A stretch of 64,000 nucleotides of DNA. Origin: Musa acuminata AAA Group (taxonomy: Eukaryota; Streptophyta; Magnoliopsida; Zingiberales; Musaceae). Made by a program: the position numbers and the translations under genes. Positions 47,490 through 59,822 of the stretch are shown here, piece by piece; position 1 is the stretch's first letter; the number at the start of each line of letters is the position of its first letter. The stretch covers positions 11,886,001 to 11,950,000 of the forward strand of contig NC_088356.1 in assembly GCF_036884655.1 (NCBI RefSeq), in the 5' to 3' direction. Below the pieces are notes generated by a model. The model was not told the origin of the DNA. It ran no database searches and was given only the letters and a program-made list of their open reading frames with translations.

Positions 47490-50400
47490 ATGGCGGGGAC
47501 CGTTTTCACTCCCTCGCTGGAAGGAATGAAGCATGTCAAGTCAGAGAATGGAGTAATATTAACAAAGCCATTTCTTGATGTGTGCAAGCTTATTCTGCCA
47601 GTTCTAGGTAATTGGCTCGTTCTGCTCGTCTATTTATGCCTTATCATCATTTTCACCTATGGTAAGTGTCTAGTTAAAGCTGGTTATGTTGTTCTTGGAA
47701 AGACACGGACCTGATTCTGATGAGAGTTTTGCAAGAAATTCATCACAGATATTGAACAGGCTGTAAGGAGAACATCCATATACTGATCTTCATTTATGTT
47801 GTAATTTGTCTACTTGAGCACAATGGCTTTTATCTATGTTGTGTGACTTTTAGGTACTCACTAATATTTGTTCGGTTGTTCAGGATGCCCCATTTTCTTT
47901 ACCTAAAAACTTTGCTCAATTTGATCCTCTAAGCGACTGGCATATGCTTTACAGTAGAAATCATGGACCGATAAGAAAACAACATAATAAAAGCTTGAGC
48001 ATCAGCAAATCCACCATGCTTTACTGTAGTGATCCTTAGTTATTCCTTTGCATAACATAATACACTTTTATATCATATAAATCCTGTTCTTAGAATAGAA
48101 ATTCTGCTACTTCTCTAAGCTCTGTGTGAAAGCAATTTATTAACTCCAACAACTTTATTCTCTTGGAACTTATTGACAAGGGTTTGTCTGCTTACCAAAT
48201 ATTTTGAGGCATCAATCTTCTTAATGTTGATTCTTTTTTTTTTTTCCAGAACGTTTTATCTTAAAATGCATATATCTTTGATATTGTTTCTAATTTTTTA
48301 CTTTGGTATTGCCAGATAAGTTTGGAGCAGCTATGTCTATTGTCAAGTCTGATATAGGGGGTAATATTACGGTAAGAAATGTGTATTCTTTTGTTTCCTT
48401 CACTAATAAGTTAGGATTTTCAGGTTTTCGTTTAATAGGATATCATGATGTTGCTTCTCCAAGTCCCAATTGTCTTCTCTTCTTCCCTATGATATGCTTA
48501 TTTGGCAATGACTAGTTGGTCCAGCATAGCTTTTGAAATGAAATTTAATGAAAAATATATTATTTGGTAAAATACTTTGTTTGTCTTCTTTCTTTTGCAT
48601 CGCTTGCATGTATTCACTGGTTTACTTTGCAGAGGCTGGAAACGAAATATAATTCTGATCCATCAAAGTTTGAACACTTGTACAGTATGGTGCAAGTTGA
48701 AGTCGAAGCTAAAACAGCAAAAGGTTCTTCCAGCTGTACCAATGGGCTTCTGTGGTTGACGAGGTGAGTTGCTTGGTTCATTTCTGGTAGGGTTTAATCT
48801 CGCACTGTGTTATGCATACATGTATAGATCATAATTTGTGCATAAAGATACACGTGCAAAAGAGTGTATAATATGTGGGGTACCAGGCATCCAACTCATT
48901 CGTCATGGTGCTGGATTGCAAGTGCTCTTCAAATTTTATTCGGACATTGCTGTGATGATCAGCTTGACCAATTGAAGCTGGCCTTGACTATTATGCATTG
49001 TATAGAGGAGAATGCCTCAGCAACAGTTCATGACAGTAAAAGGTCATAGGAAAACTTATAATTCACTTAGTTTGTGAACTAAGAAACAACTCTCACTACC
49101 TATACTACAAGGAATATTGATGAGGATGAACATGTTTACCAGCTGTGTCATCCGCAAATGCCTGAATGTTGAGATTTGTGGAGATATGTAGTCCCAGGAA
49201 CTTCTCCTCAGAGAAACCATATATGAACACAATTTGATATTGGTCGTTCTTCAGTAGTGAATTTAAACACAGTTCATCTTTGAGAACTGAACTTTACATT
49301 TTAACTCTGGTAGTGCCTCTATTTTTTTTTCCGTTCATTTTTCATATCATAGAACCTTGAGAGGGTTATATGTGTCTTGTTCAATTTTTATGAAAGACTC
49401 TTATCCCTCGTAGGTAAATTGGCAAGCTAAGCATTGACATAAACGTATCCAATACAATAGAGTGTTTTTATGTCTGAATTATGGTTTCTGCTTCTTTTGC
49501 ATATCTAAACATTATATTGACTGAAAACTGTGAAATTTGGAAAGTTTATCTGTCAGGAAATAAAGTTAAAATAGTTCGACAAATAAACACATTCCATTTA
49601 GTGTAATCAGAATACATATGGATATGTCCATAGGACTTGGCTTTTGCAAATCATGCTGAACAAGTCATCATCAATATTGCCTTTTTGTCGAACTTTTCTG
49701 AGTTCATAATAATTTCCTTGTTATGGTAAATAACAGCAGGACTTTTATGCATGCACTTGTCTTCCAGAGCAATGGACTATCTGGTGGAGCTATTCCGGAA
49801 CTTGCTAGATCATCAAGACTGGATCATGTCACAAGTTTGTACTGATTCCTATAACAAGACTTTAAAGAAATGGCATGGATGGCTTGCAAGTTCCAGCTTT
49901 ACGGTAATGTGTTGTACATGGCATGTATCTTTTAACAACGATTAAGTTTAAAGCAGCTAATCTATTGAATGAGTAGGAATAGGACATACATGGTGTTTCT
50001 CTTAGCACTTGTAAGTTTGAAGCATCTTACATGCCAAATATATATGTTTGTTATGCTTGTTGTCTCTTGATCCATCCATCTTTGACATTTACTTAGAGCT
50101 CTGAGGGAGAGAGATTCTATGACCGTAGACACATCATACTAGATTAAACTCTTCTCTGAGGGAGAGAGATTATATAACATAATGGCATTGAACTTGTACA
50201 CCTTATTACTAGTTTTCATTACTGTGTGCTATCAACTTTTGTTTCTCGTTTCTGTTTGGAACCGGATTATCCTTTTCAGAACCTGCAAGCATGCTCTGCT
50301 GTTTCAACTCCAAAGTTTTCATGAACAAAAAATAACTAGGACGGAAGCCTTTTGATCATTTTAAAAGTCCCTACTGTCTCTATGACCAGTAAAGTTGGTT

Positions 50401-50657
50401 GCAGGTTGCTATGAAACTTGCTCCTGATCGGAAGAAATTCATGGAGGTTATTAGTGGATCGGGTGACATCAATGCTGACATGGAGAAATTTTGCACAACC
50501 TTTGCCCCTCTTCTAGCAGAGAACCACAAGTTCCTGGTAAGAACCCTACGATCGATAGCCTCAGTTGCTGGTGCTCGAGTAAATGTTCATCGAGGGAGAA
50601 ACTTGTTTGCTCTAACTGCAGGCGAGCGTGGGTCTAGATGATTTGAAGGCATCTTGA
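47490..50657 (+). CDS. GLTP1: Glycolipid transfer protein (GLTP domain), 6 exons
   Basis: Exons 47490-47607, 48316-48371, 48633-48763, 49768-49903, 50405-50536 and 50622-50657 join in frame to 202 residues, the length I recall for Arabidopsis GLTP1. The protein is a soluble, all-helical carrier that moves glycosylceramides between membranes. Headgroup-binding residues are visible by comparison with human GLTP: D52 and N56 in KSDIGGNIT, R59 in place of Lys, W99 in GLLWLTR, and H138 in KKWHGWLA. Other family blocks are FTPSLEGMKHVKS, CTNGLLWLTRAMDYLVELFRNL, APDRKKFMEVISGSG and the C-terminus GLDDLKAS. All introns are GT-AG. No signal peptide or membrane segment, consistent with a cytosolic protein. 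Confidence 0.95.
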
Positions 50658-51690
50658 TGCAAGGACGTACCCTTCATGACGCCTGCTCTGCTACCAGTTT
50701 TATTATTTCCATCAGTATGAAGAAAACAGTAGTGCAAGGAATAAGTCTTCCTTCTAATTTTGTTCTGTTGCCCGTTGAGTCATAATGACAAAAACAATAG
50801 CACAAGCAACTAGACGTTGTTATTTTGTTTCTCCTTAATGCATAATATTCTGATATGTTGTTTTTAGTTCTACTTGTCGTTAGCACTGGTTGGGTGGCCT
50901 TGCTTACGTGATAGAATGATCTTTCTACATCTCTTGAATACCCACCCCATTTAATTTACCTGGAATTGGTTCAAGCAAGCATGGTCTGGAAGATTACATT
51001 TCCAAATCTTCTTTTTTGTCCTCTGAACTTGAAAATTGTAATTTCTTTGCTTGATGGCCATTTTCTTCACCACTATCAACTGAGCTTACCATAACTTGAA
51101 AGGTTCTTTACCCCTGGAGCCTGTGACTCGATTCACGTAAGGAAAGTTGGGGTTTGGAGAAAACTCTCATGTGTTCCAAGTATCTTCGCTACATTTTACA
51201 TTCTCCATTTTGCTTACGGTACTTGCTTGATATGTGAATATCTCTACTCATAACTTTATCATCTCATGATTGTTTTTAAGCCACTTCCAGATGCAAAAGC
51301 CAGCCACTGTTACTTGGGGGAAGAACAATGATTGGTGAATGCATGTGAAGATTCAATGAGAAGGGAACCATCAACTGAACCCTACACTAAAACATGTTCC
51401 GATTGATGAAATGGTAAATATGATAAAGTAGCATGATCTCATCTATACTATAAAAGGAACCCCACAAGCAGAGGAAGATCCACTGAACTAGACTATATTT
51501 TTGTCACTTGATACAAATATTTTTTTTCAAAAAAAATGTTGAAAAAAGTGATATATCCTTCCTTAATCATAAAAAAATAAAATAAAAATAAAGGAACAAG
51601 AAAAAGTCGTGCAAACAATGGACGCATTATTTTGAGTACGACACAGTTAGAAGTTTGAGTTCATTGGAAGCATTATTTTGAGTTCATTGG
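50658..51690. other. 3' flank of the GLTP gene
   Basis: AT-rich; contains the 3' UTR and then intergenic sequence with A-rich runs near 51520-51600. No other gene seen. Confidence 0.5.
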
Positions 51691-51729
51691 TCTGCCAAGA
51701 GATGAAGCGTGCATCGCGCGTGTTAGTAA

Positions 51730-51790
51730 GCCCAATCGGGCCATATCGCTTTCTATATAAAGCGAAGTCTTTCAAAGCCCAAACCGGGTC
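51730..51790 (+). promoter_or_regulatory. Promoter-like cluster: site II motifs and TATA box
   Basis: AGCCCA (the complement of the site II core TGGGCT) near 51729, GGGCC near 51738, a TATA box CTATATAAAG at 51754-51763, and another AGCCCA near 51777. This combination is typical of plant housekeeping promoters. No coding region that it would serve was recognised. Confidence 0.5.
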
Positions 51791-51898
51791 GGTTGTTTCA
51801 GTCAGGGGTGGGGCTCCGTTCCGATTGTTGAGGCTTCTGGCGCGGAAGGCCACCTCTGCCTCGATCCTCAACCTCATCGCTATTGATTTCTGTTGATG

Positions 51899-52145
51899 CT
51901 TCTTTCGATCTGGGTTTTGCTTTTCTTGAATCTTCAAGCCGATTCCTGTTAATGCTTCTTTCGATCTGGGTTTTGCTTATCCTGAATCTTGAAGCCGTGA
52001 GAACCTTCCAACCATATCCGATTCTTCTTTCGATGTGGGTTTCGCTTATCTTGAATCTTGAAGCCTAGAGAACCTCCCTACCATACGCGATTTGTATTTG
52101 GCCCTTCTTCCCGTCTGGGTTTCGCTTATCTTGAATCTTGAAGCC
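51899..52145 (+). repeat. Four tandem 42-bp leader repeats
   Basis: A unit of the form CTTCTTTCGATCTGGG...CTTGAAGCC occurs at 51899-51940, 51955-51996, 52024-52065 and 52104-52145, with spacers of 14, 27 and 38 bases. It is downstream of the promoter-like cluster and probably transcribed. No protein family recognised in any frame. Confidence 0.8.
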
Positions 52146-52149
52146 TAGT

Positions 52150-52785
52150 TTGTTGGTTGATCTCGTTCGATATGTCTCAGTTCTCGGAAATATGGAGTTG
52201 GGAGTTCTGTGGGCGTTAGATCCTGATTTTTCTTTTGCTAGGAACGCAAGTGATAGCTTATGGGTCCTCCGATCACGATTTCAAACATTTTGGAGCGTAG
52301 GGTTTCGTTTTGGATCGATCTTCCTCGATTTAGTGGCAACTCGGATTAAGATTTCTATTATTATCAGAATTTTAGGGTCTTCATGTCATTTGCATCTGTT
52401 GGTCGTGGCGGACTGTCTGTCGAAAGAACCTCCCAATCATACCCTTTTTTTTTTCTAGTTTTAGTTGATCTAGTCCATTATGTGTCGATCCTCGAAATTT
52501 AAGAGTTCTGTTGATCTAGTCCATTATGTGTTTTAGTTGATCTAGTCCATTATGTGTCGATCCTCGAAATTTAAGAGTTCTGTTGATGTTACTTCCTGAT
52601 TACTTTGCTACGAGCGCTGAATGTGAACTTTTGGGTCTTCCGATCACGATTTTAAGCACTTTGGAGATAGGGTTTCGTTTTTGGCCCGATATTCCCCAAT
52701 TTAGTGGCAACTCGGAAGTAGACCTCTATTATTCCTTAGAAATTTAGGGTCTCATGATCATTTATATCTGTTGGTCGCGGCGGAA
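52150..52785 (+). repeat. Diverged tandem duplication of about 300-380 bp
   Basis: The segment at about 52150-52410 is repeated at about 52530-52780. Shared phrases are CTTCCGATCACGATTT or CCTCCGATCACGATTT, GTAGGGTTTCGTTTT, TTTAGTGGCAACTCGG and ATCTGTTGGTCG. Between them a shorter block with TAGTCCATTATGTGTCGATCC occurs twice (52472 and 52541). A splice-like acceptor (CTGCCAG) near 52909 and a donor (GAGGTACGA) near 52939 bound a very short exon-like piece. Confidence 0.7.
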
Positions 52786-52959
52786 TATCTTCTTGAGCTT
52801 TTTATCTGGTCAATTACTTCTCTTTTCGCTTTGTTTGACATTGTCGCCTGAGTTCTTTTGTTATTCCTTCTCTGTGAGCTTATAATCTTTAGTTCTTGCG
52901 GCTGCCAGGGCCATGGGGTGGAACTGAAGGGTTCATTTCGAGGTACGATTATGTCCTAA

Positions 52960-53205
52960 TATTATTTATGTTTTTTTTATGAGAGAAAATTGTATCTGGT
53001 TCTATTTTAGTTCGGGAAGTTGTTCTCTATGTAAAATGTACTAGATAGCTTGAAATTTCAAAGACAACGCATGGGCTTAGTGGGTGAAAAAAGAGAAGAA
53101 AAAAAAAACGCTAGAGGCTTAATCAAGATAGTCGGGAAAATGTTGGATCACTGGCAGTAAATGCTAATATTATGGATCTTGGCTAGAAATTGAAACTGAC
53201 AAAGT

Positions 53206-53236
<31 letters not shown>

Positions 53237-55205
53237 GTAGTAGGAGGGGAGAACACTACAATGGGTGATGCTCGAGTATTGATAATTCTTTTACAAAAAA
53301 AAAAAAAAAAACTTTATGAATTTTGGGTAATTGACCAGAGATTGGAGCAGTGCCGAGTGGATGGCTAAGATATATATTGGCTTCTCATAGTGTTATATGA
53401 AAAACATATATTTATTCTTAAATGGTATATCAGATAAGCAAATGATCTCCAAAGCATCCTGAACGTTTTTAAAGTACGTTTTTCTTCATTTCTTACGTCA
53501 ACTTTTGAATTGTATGCGTCTACATTCTTTGTGTTCTGTCTTTAAGATCTTTGGCACGATTTGGTTCTCGATAAGGAGGCTGCTTTGTATAAAAGGCAAA
53601 GCGCATAGTTCTCAATATTGACGTGTATTTCCTTTTTTAACTCTATGCTTTGAACGTTTGTTTGTTTGTTTTCTTTTTTTCAGTCACGTCGGACCAAAAT
53701 ATGTGAAATCAGTTTCCAGAAGTCATCATTCTATATATTGGTTTATTTGAAACAATTTTCGGGTAATTGATAATACAATAATTTCTGTATATACGGAAAA
53801 CAATTATATGGTTGATATGATAATTCTGAGATAAATTGGCAATCGTTGATGCTCTAATAGAAGTAAATGAAGGATGGTGTGTTTACGTTAGGGAGGAAAA
53901 ATTGCTCAAGGATCTGCACGTCCTACTTCAACCGAACCAAAACGCAACTCAGTAGCAACTCAACCAGCATAGAACAGAATCAAATCATAAATTCCAGAGA
54001 CATTATAAAATTCATCTGGACATAGAACAGAATCAAATCATGTCATTGCTAAAGCAGTCATACTACTGAATGGATATATCAATCAACATAAAACTTTTCA
54101 TTGGATGATTATAACTACAAACAAAGATTTTTGGGTCAATTTTGAAATAGTACAATTTAACTATAAATAAAACTAGAAAAATGATAGGCAAGTTAAAGCT
54201 GTAAAGGAAAAATAATAATAATATCAATTAATAAAAAAAACAGTATCAAAAGCATCACTATACCACATGAAACTATTAAATATATAGTATGCAAACAATT
54301 AAATACAACTTTGCTGCATAAGTTCAGCATGAAACCAATAGTTTGTTTTAAATTTGACAACATCTAAAACAATGGGAAAAAAAAAACAAATTACTGCATA
54401 CGGAGTGAATAACTTCACATGTACCATAGCGTCAAGAACTCTTTCCTTTTGTATTTCCTCAATGTTTTGCATTTTCTTACTGTTCAGCCTAAATCAGTGA
54501 ATTTTCAAACAATGTTTTCTGGAACAGCAATTATTCTTCAAAATGTTATGCTCTCGACTCTAGATAGATTCAATTATTAAGAACCATGTAAAATTTCATG
54601 GTTCTCTCTTACCTCAACTAGGACGATGTTAAACAAAAAACCGATACTTTTAACCTCAGCAAGCAGACCACCACCAAGAAGACCATCTGCGCCGCCCTAC
54701 ATGATGCTAATAAAGTTTTTTTTTTTTCTATTTCATATGAGGACTTGATGCTAGAAAACTTTAGCATACAAAGATCAGCCAATAAGCGGACAATAAGAAA
54801 ACAAAACTCATGTGAGTTTCTATGAACTAGCAAAGAGCTAGCATTCATAACTTGTGAGCCATATCCTACTTATTCGACAGCTAGCTTATACACAAACAAT
54901 TTTGAATAATTAAATTTATACTGTAGGAATATCAGCACAACCATGTTCCAGATCATTCCTTTAGCAAGTAGACAAATTTGTATGCAACCGTTTTTAGCAC
55001 TCCTGTTGCCACTCCAAGTTATTCCACCTCTACATACAAGTAAACAATGTTAAAAGTAATCACATCATATAACTAAATTCATAAAACACTAAGACAATGA
55101 TAGCTAACAGTAACAACGCCAAGCCCACCTAGATTATTGGAAGAGCTTTCACAAAGGCTTCATGTCAACTTCATGTCAACTGCTATTCGACGTGTTTACG
55201 ATCAC
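52960..55205. other. AT-rich intergenic DNA, no gene seen
   Basis: Contains a GAA microsatellite (53206-53235) and homopolymer A runs. No reading frame or repeat family was recognised. Confidence 0.5.
53206..53235. repeat. (GAA)n microsatellite
   Basis: A run of GAA trinucleotides, directly visible. Confidence 0.9.
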
Positions 55206-55209
55206 TACT

Positions 55210-57067
55210 CTCAATAGGCCCAATTGTCCAAGCCCATGTATGGGCTGGATCCAACAATTCTCCCCCTCCAACTCATATAGTGGGCTGTACCAAGCCCGCT
55301 GTTCGCCTACATGCTTCAAGCTTTTCCTTAGGCAAAGACTTTGTCAACATATCTGAACCATTATCATTGGTATTTATTTTTTCCAATTGTAATTCTTTCA
55401 TCTCAAGCACATCACGAATCCAGTGATATCTCACATCAATATGCTTGGATCTAGAATGGCATGTTGAATTCTTAGAGAGGTGAATGACGCTCTGACTATC
55501 ACAGTAAACAGTATATACTTCATGTTTCAAGCCCAATTCCTGTAGAAACTTTTTCATCCATAAAGTTTCCTTGCAGGCTTCAATAATTGCTATGTATTCT
55601 GCTTCTGTGGTTGATAGGGCAACACACTTCTGTAACTTAGACTGCCAAGAGACTGCTCCTCCTGCAAATGTCATCAAGAATCCCGAAGTGGACTTCTTGG
55701 AATAAGTATCACCTGTCATGTCTGCATCTGTGTAGCCTTCTAACACAGGTTTATCACTACCAAAACATAAACATAACCTGAAAGTACCTCTTAGATATCT
55801 TAATATCCATTTCACTGCTGCCCAATGTTCCTTTCCAGGATCAGAGAGAAATCGGCTGACAACTCCAACTGCATGAGCTATATCTGGCCTAGTACAAATC
55901 ATAGTATACATCAAACTACCTACTGCAAATGAGTAAGGCACTTTAGACATTTCTTCTTTTTCTTTCTCACTTGTAGGACATTGTTTCAAACTAAGCTTGA
56001 AATGACCTGCAAGTGGAGAACAAACTGCTTTGGCTTTACTCATATTGAATCTTTCAAGAACCTTTTCAATGTAAGTCTCCTGAGATAGCCAAATCTTCCT
56101 TTTCTTCCTATCACGAAGAATCTTCATACCAAGTATTTGTTTCACCGATACAATGTAAGCTCTCTTTGAAGCTTTCCAATTTTTTCAATATCATGGCCAA
56201 CAATCAGCATATCATCAACATATAGCAGTAAAATAATAAAATCATTATCTGAAAATTTCTTCATAAACACACAATGATCAGATGTGGTTCTATCATACCC
56301 TTGGCGCATCATAAATGAATCAAACTTCTTGTACCACTGTCTAGGTGTCTGTTTGAGTCCATATAAGCTTTTCCTAAGCTTACATACCAGATTTTCTTTT
56401 CCCTTGACTTTGAAACCTTCTGGTTGCTCCATGTAAATTTCTTCTTCTAAGTCACCATGAAGAAATGTTGTTTTCACATCAAGTTGCTCAACTTCTAAAT
56501 TCAAGCGGGCAACCAAACCAAGAACAACTCGGATAGAGGACATTTTCACAACCGGAGAAAATATTTCTTCAAAGTCAATACCTTTCTTCTGACTGAATCC
56601 TTTCACAACTAGTCGTGCCTTGTATCTCTGTTGTGAGCTATTATTTTCAGTCTTCAATTTATAAACCCACTTATTCTTGAGAGCTTTCTTCTCTTTAGGC
56701 AACTTTACCAAGTCATAGGTGTGGTTCTCAAGCAGGGATCTCATCTCTACTTGCATGGCTTTAACCCACTTATTCTTATTCTCATGTAGAATAGCTTCTT
56801 GGTAAGTTTCTGGCTCTCCCCCGTCGGTAAGCATAACATACTCATGTGGAGGATATCTGGTAGATGGTTGTCGCTCTCTAGTGGATCTTCTCAATGGAAT
56901 CTCAACTGGTGGTGGAGGTGCCTGTTCGGTTGGTTCCGCATTATCAACTATAGGTGAATCATCACTGGTATTCTCACCACAATCTTCTTGTTCATCTCCC
57001 CCATGATCATCATGAACTACATGTGAAGGAATTGGACCCAAACTCCAAGGAATATAAATATACCATT
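55210..57067 (-). pseudogene. Copia 3' end fragment: reverse transcriptase and RNase H
   Basis: Two adjoining frames. The right one (56142-57077) holds the hinge after integrase and most of reverse transcriptase (QLDVKTTFLHGDLEEEIYMEQ, LRKSLYGLKQTPRQWYKKF, LLLYVDDMLIVG). The left one (55273-56145) holds the RT end and RNase H (GYTDADMTGDTYSKKSTSGF, ALSTTEAEYIA, VYCDSQSVIHL). They are separated by a small deletion and frame shift near 56140. A polypurine tract and the first 47 bases of an LTR (to 55256) follow on the minus strand, then the copy breaks off at 55210. Gag, protease and integrase are missing. Confidence 0.85.
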
Positions 57068-57853
57068 CTAGATCCAAGCATATTGATGTGAGATATCACT
57101 GGATTCGTGATGTGCTTGAGATAAAAAAATTACAATTGGAAAAAGTACATACCAATGATAATGGTTCAGATATGTTGACAAAGTCTTTGTCTAAAGAGAA
57201 GCTTGAAGCATGTAGGCGAAGAGCGGGCTTGGTACAACCCACCATATGAGCTGGAGGGGGAGAATTGTTGGGTCCAGCCCATATGTGGGCTTGGACAATT
57301 GGGTGGGCCTATTGAGCCCAAATCAGCAAACGAAAGAAATTAAAAAGAGGAGAGAGAAGGTGAGAAAAAGAGGTCAGATTGCAGCGTGCAGAGGAAAGAG
57401 GAGAGAGAAATAGAGAGAGAAATATTAGATTTTTAAGTTTTCTACTTGACAATCGGTGGCCAAACGTTATCAGTTTCGGCCCAAATTTTATGTGGAGAAT
57501 CCTTGCAGCTAACTCTACAATCCTAACGGTGTTGATCTACAGTTTACCCTCTCTAAGGTACTTTCCTGTGATATCCACTTTGTGAGACCTATAATTCTCT
57601 TTTGAGGAGATCCATCCTATACGATGATATGCTAGAGCCAAGATCTATGTTCTTGATGTTTTTCTGATCCTTTAGTTATTCTAGAGAAGACCTATTGTAA
57701 ACCTGTTATCATTATTATTGATAGTGGAAGTTTGAGGTGGACTACGGTCCCGTGGTTTTTCCCACGTTGGGTTTTCCACGTTAAAAAGATTTGGTCTCAC
57801 TATGTGATTGGTTATTTGTTCTATTGTTTATGCTGTTCTGGTTGATATTTACA
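57063..57853 (+). mobile_element. Copia 3' end plus LTR in inverted orientation
   Basis: Starts within RNase H (CCATTCTAGATCCAAGC, the inverse of 55459 leftward) and continues through the polypurine tract (GGAGGGGGAGAA). It then enters an LTR at 57266-57853 that begins TGTTGGGTCCAGCCCA and ends TATTTACA. The LTR contains GTTTTTCCCACGTTGGG and TTTCCACGTTAAAAA, phrases usual near the end of plant copia LTRs. It is followed by TTTGGATATCAAG, a damaged primer site, so this LTR has an element end on one side and an element start on the other. Confidence 0.75.
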
Positions 57854-58129
57854 TTTGGATATCAAGTTGGTATTTTGATGAGGAACCCATTTTGATACAC
57901 AAAGAGGGAAAAGAATATTCCGCTTTAACAGGTTTCTTCCCAACAGAGACAACGTTAATGATTGCATAGAAATTCATAAACAATTGAAAAACTGAGGAAA
58001 CCAATGAGATGTACAAATATACAACAACAAGATCGTAACGTCCAAACAAAAACTACCTTTGTTTAGACTCCCATTACTCTGAGCTACATCACCAAACAAA
58101 AAAAATGATAAATTAGTTTAATTTTACAC
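57854..58129. other. Short intergenic stretch
   Basis: After the damaged primer site at 57854-57866 no retrotransposon interior is recognisable. It ends with the probable TSD of the next element (TTTTACAC, 58122-58129). Confidence 0.5.
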
Positions 58130-59822
58130 CAATAGTTTCAAAAGGCGCTCGGGTGCTCACCTAGGCACTCGAACGAGGCAAGGTAAGGCGAGGCCTGAAA
58201 GCCTCGTAGAACCCCTAGGCACAGCGCTTCAAAGAAACGCTACTCGAGTGCTCACTTGAGCCCAGGCACCTTGTCACGGCCTTAGCTGGAATTGCCTAAG
58301 GCGTGAGGCACCCTTGCGGCAAAGACGCGAACTTAGCTTGCGTTGCCTAAGTCACGCTTCGCCCTTACGATTTGCGTCCGCAAAGATCAGCCCACTTGCA
58401 ACCTCTCGCAGGTCCCGAAGGACCTGTAAAAAGAGAAAGTTGATTAGTTCGAAGAACGAGCGACGGACAAGTCCCGACGTCTCGCGAAAAGGGGAAGCTT
58501 TATAAGCAATTCTGCGAGCACCTTGCGTGCACAAGAGAAAAGAGGGAGAGGGGGAAAACAAGGACTTTAGAAGGTTGAACGAACAGCTGCAAGTCCACAA
58601 ACAGTTGCTCACCGGGTGCCGGGCGCGACAACAAGTTCCCGTCAAGATAACGTGCGAACTTGCGAAAGATTGTTCAATGCCCGACACTATACCGAAGCCC
58701 CATCCAGCCTTATGCCACCCGGGTGGTTTCAAGGGGCTGAGATGGCTGACGTTTTGTGAGCGGAAGCAGATTGCAGAAAATAACCCGTGGCACACGAAAA
58801 CAGAGATGTTTTGGGCTATTTTGGGGCTGTTTTGCTCGGTTCGATAAGCGATCGCTTTGTAACGCTGTAACTTGTTTGAACTTACATTTTTACAAGCAAA
58901 ATGACTCAAAACCAAGACAAAACATACTGCCAAGTAGCTGTACATGTAGATGAGAGCGACGAACGATTCGATGAACAGAGTTGTTGCGGGTGCACGACGA
59001 CCGTTCGTGACAACCTGGCGCCTCGGGTGAGCACCCAAGCCAGATTTGGTCGGGTTCAAACTTTGGTTCAATTGGACTTGTAAGTTGGTTACCCAAACAC
59101 CGTCCAACCCCATCCCTCGCTCGACCCAATCAAACAAACAAAGGTGAAATGAAACCCTACATTTGTCATCATTGTTCACTCTGCCAACCGCCGTCAACAA
59201 CCTCATCCAATCTCATTCGCCACTACAGCTCAACTACTATCACTACAACTCTTCCGTCGTTGTAGCTCATCCGCCACTGCAGCTCGTCTAAACCCTAAAC
59301 CTCATCCACCACTATAGCTTTATCTGCTGTTGTAGTAGCTCTGTTCGTCGCCAACGACAACCTCTTCCATAGCCTTCGTTCATCGCCTTCACACGCTCCG
59401 TCCGACGCTGCAGCCGTATTCGCCATTGTCGACAAAGTCGTCTACTGCCTTCTTCTACCGCTATAGCTTCGTCCAATCTTGTTCGCAGCTGCAATTTTGT
59501 TTGCACCGTCTGTTTCCCCCACCTTCTTGTTAATTAAATTGCGAACGGACGAGCAACATCTCATTTGGAGCAATTTAAATATATTTGTTGTATCTACAAC
59601 GCCATGGGAAATATGCACTATGATTTATACATGATAGCTTTTTCTTGATGATGTCTTAGAGCAACAAAACATTCTTGATTAACAAGATGCTTTTGGAGCA
59701 ATTTAATTCTAACATAGGTTTTCATAAACATGTTTACCATATTTCTATTTAGCTGCATATCATTTTAATTATAATATTCGAGAGCGACTCGCTTTTGGTA
59801 CCTAAAGCTTTTAAAATTACTA
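58130..59822 (+). mobile_element. hAT-like non-autonomous element, copy 3, split by a solo LTR
   Basis: The left end (CAATAGTTTCAAAAGGCGCTCGG) and right end (AAGCTTTTAAAATTACTA) correspond to the ends of copies 1 and 2. The flanks TTTTACAC (58122-58129) and ATTTACAC (59823-59830) match at 7 of 8 positions, an aged 8-bp TSD. Without the nested solo LTR it is about 0.95 kb, close to copy 1. The interior from 59160 to 59510 is a low-complexity region of CATCCGCCACTGCAGCTC-like words. Confidence 0.75.
58272..59012 (-). mobile_element. Solo LTR, TGTCACG family, copy 3
   Basis: 741 bp on the minus strand, with ends TGTCACG and CGTGACA and the 4-bp direct repeat ACCT on both sides (58268-58271 and 59013-59016). 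It is shorter than copy 2 because it has two, not three, of the 3' tandem units. It is inserted in hAT-like copy 3, so it is younger than that element. An open frame of 284 codons (58352-59206, minus) runs through it and out into the host element. Confidence 0.8.

Noticed and set aside
58352..59206. 284-codon minus-strand frame
   Set aside because: It crosses the boundary between the solo LTR and the hAT-like element, so its N-terminal part is a chance fusion; only the LTR-internal part is noted as a finding.
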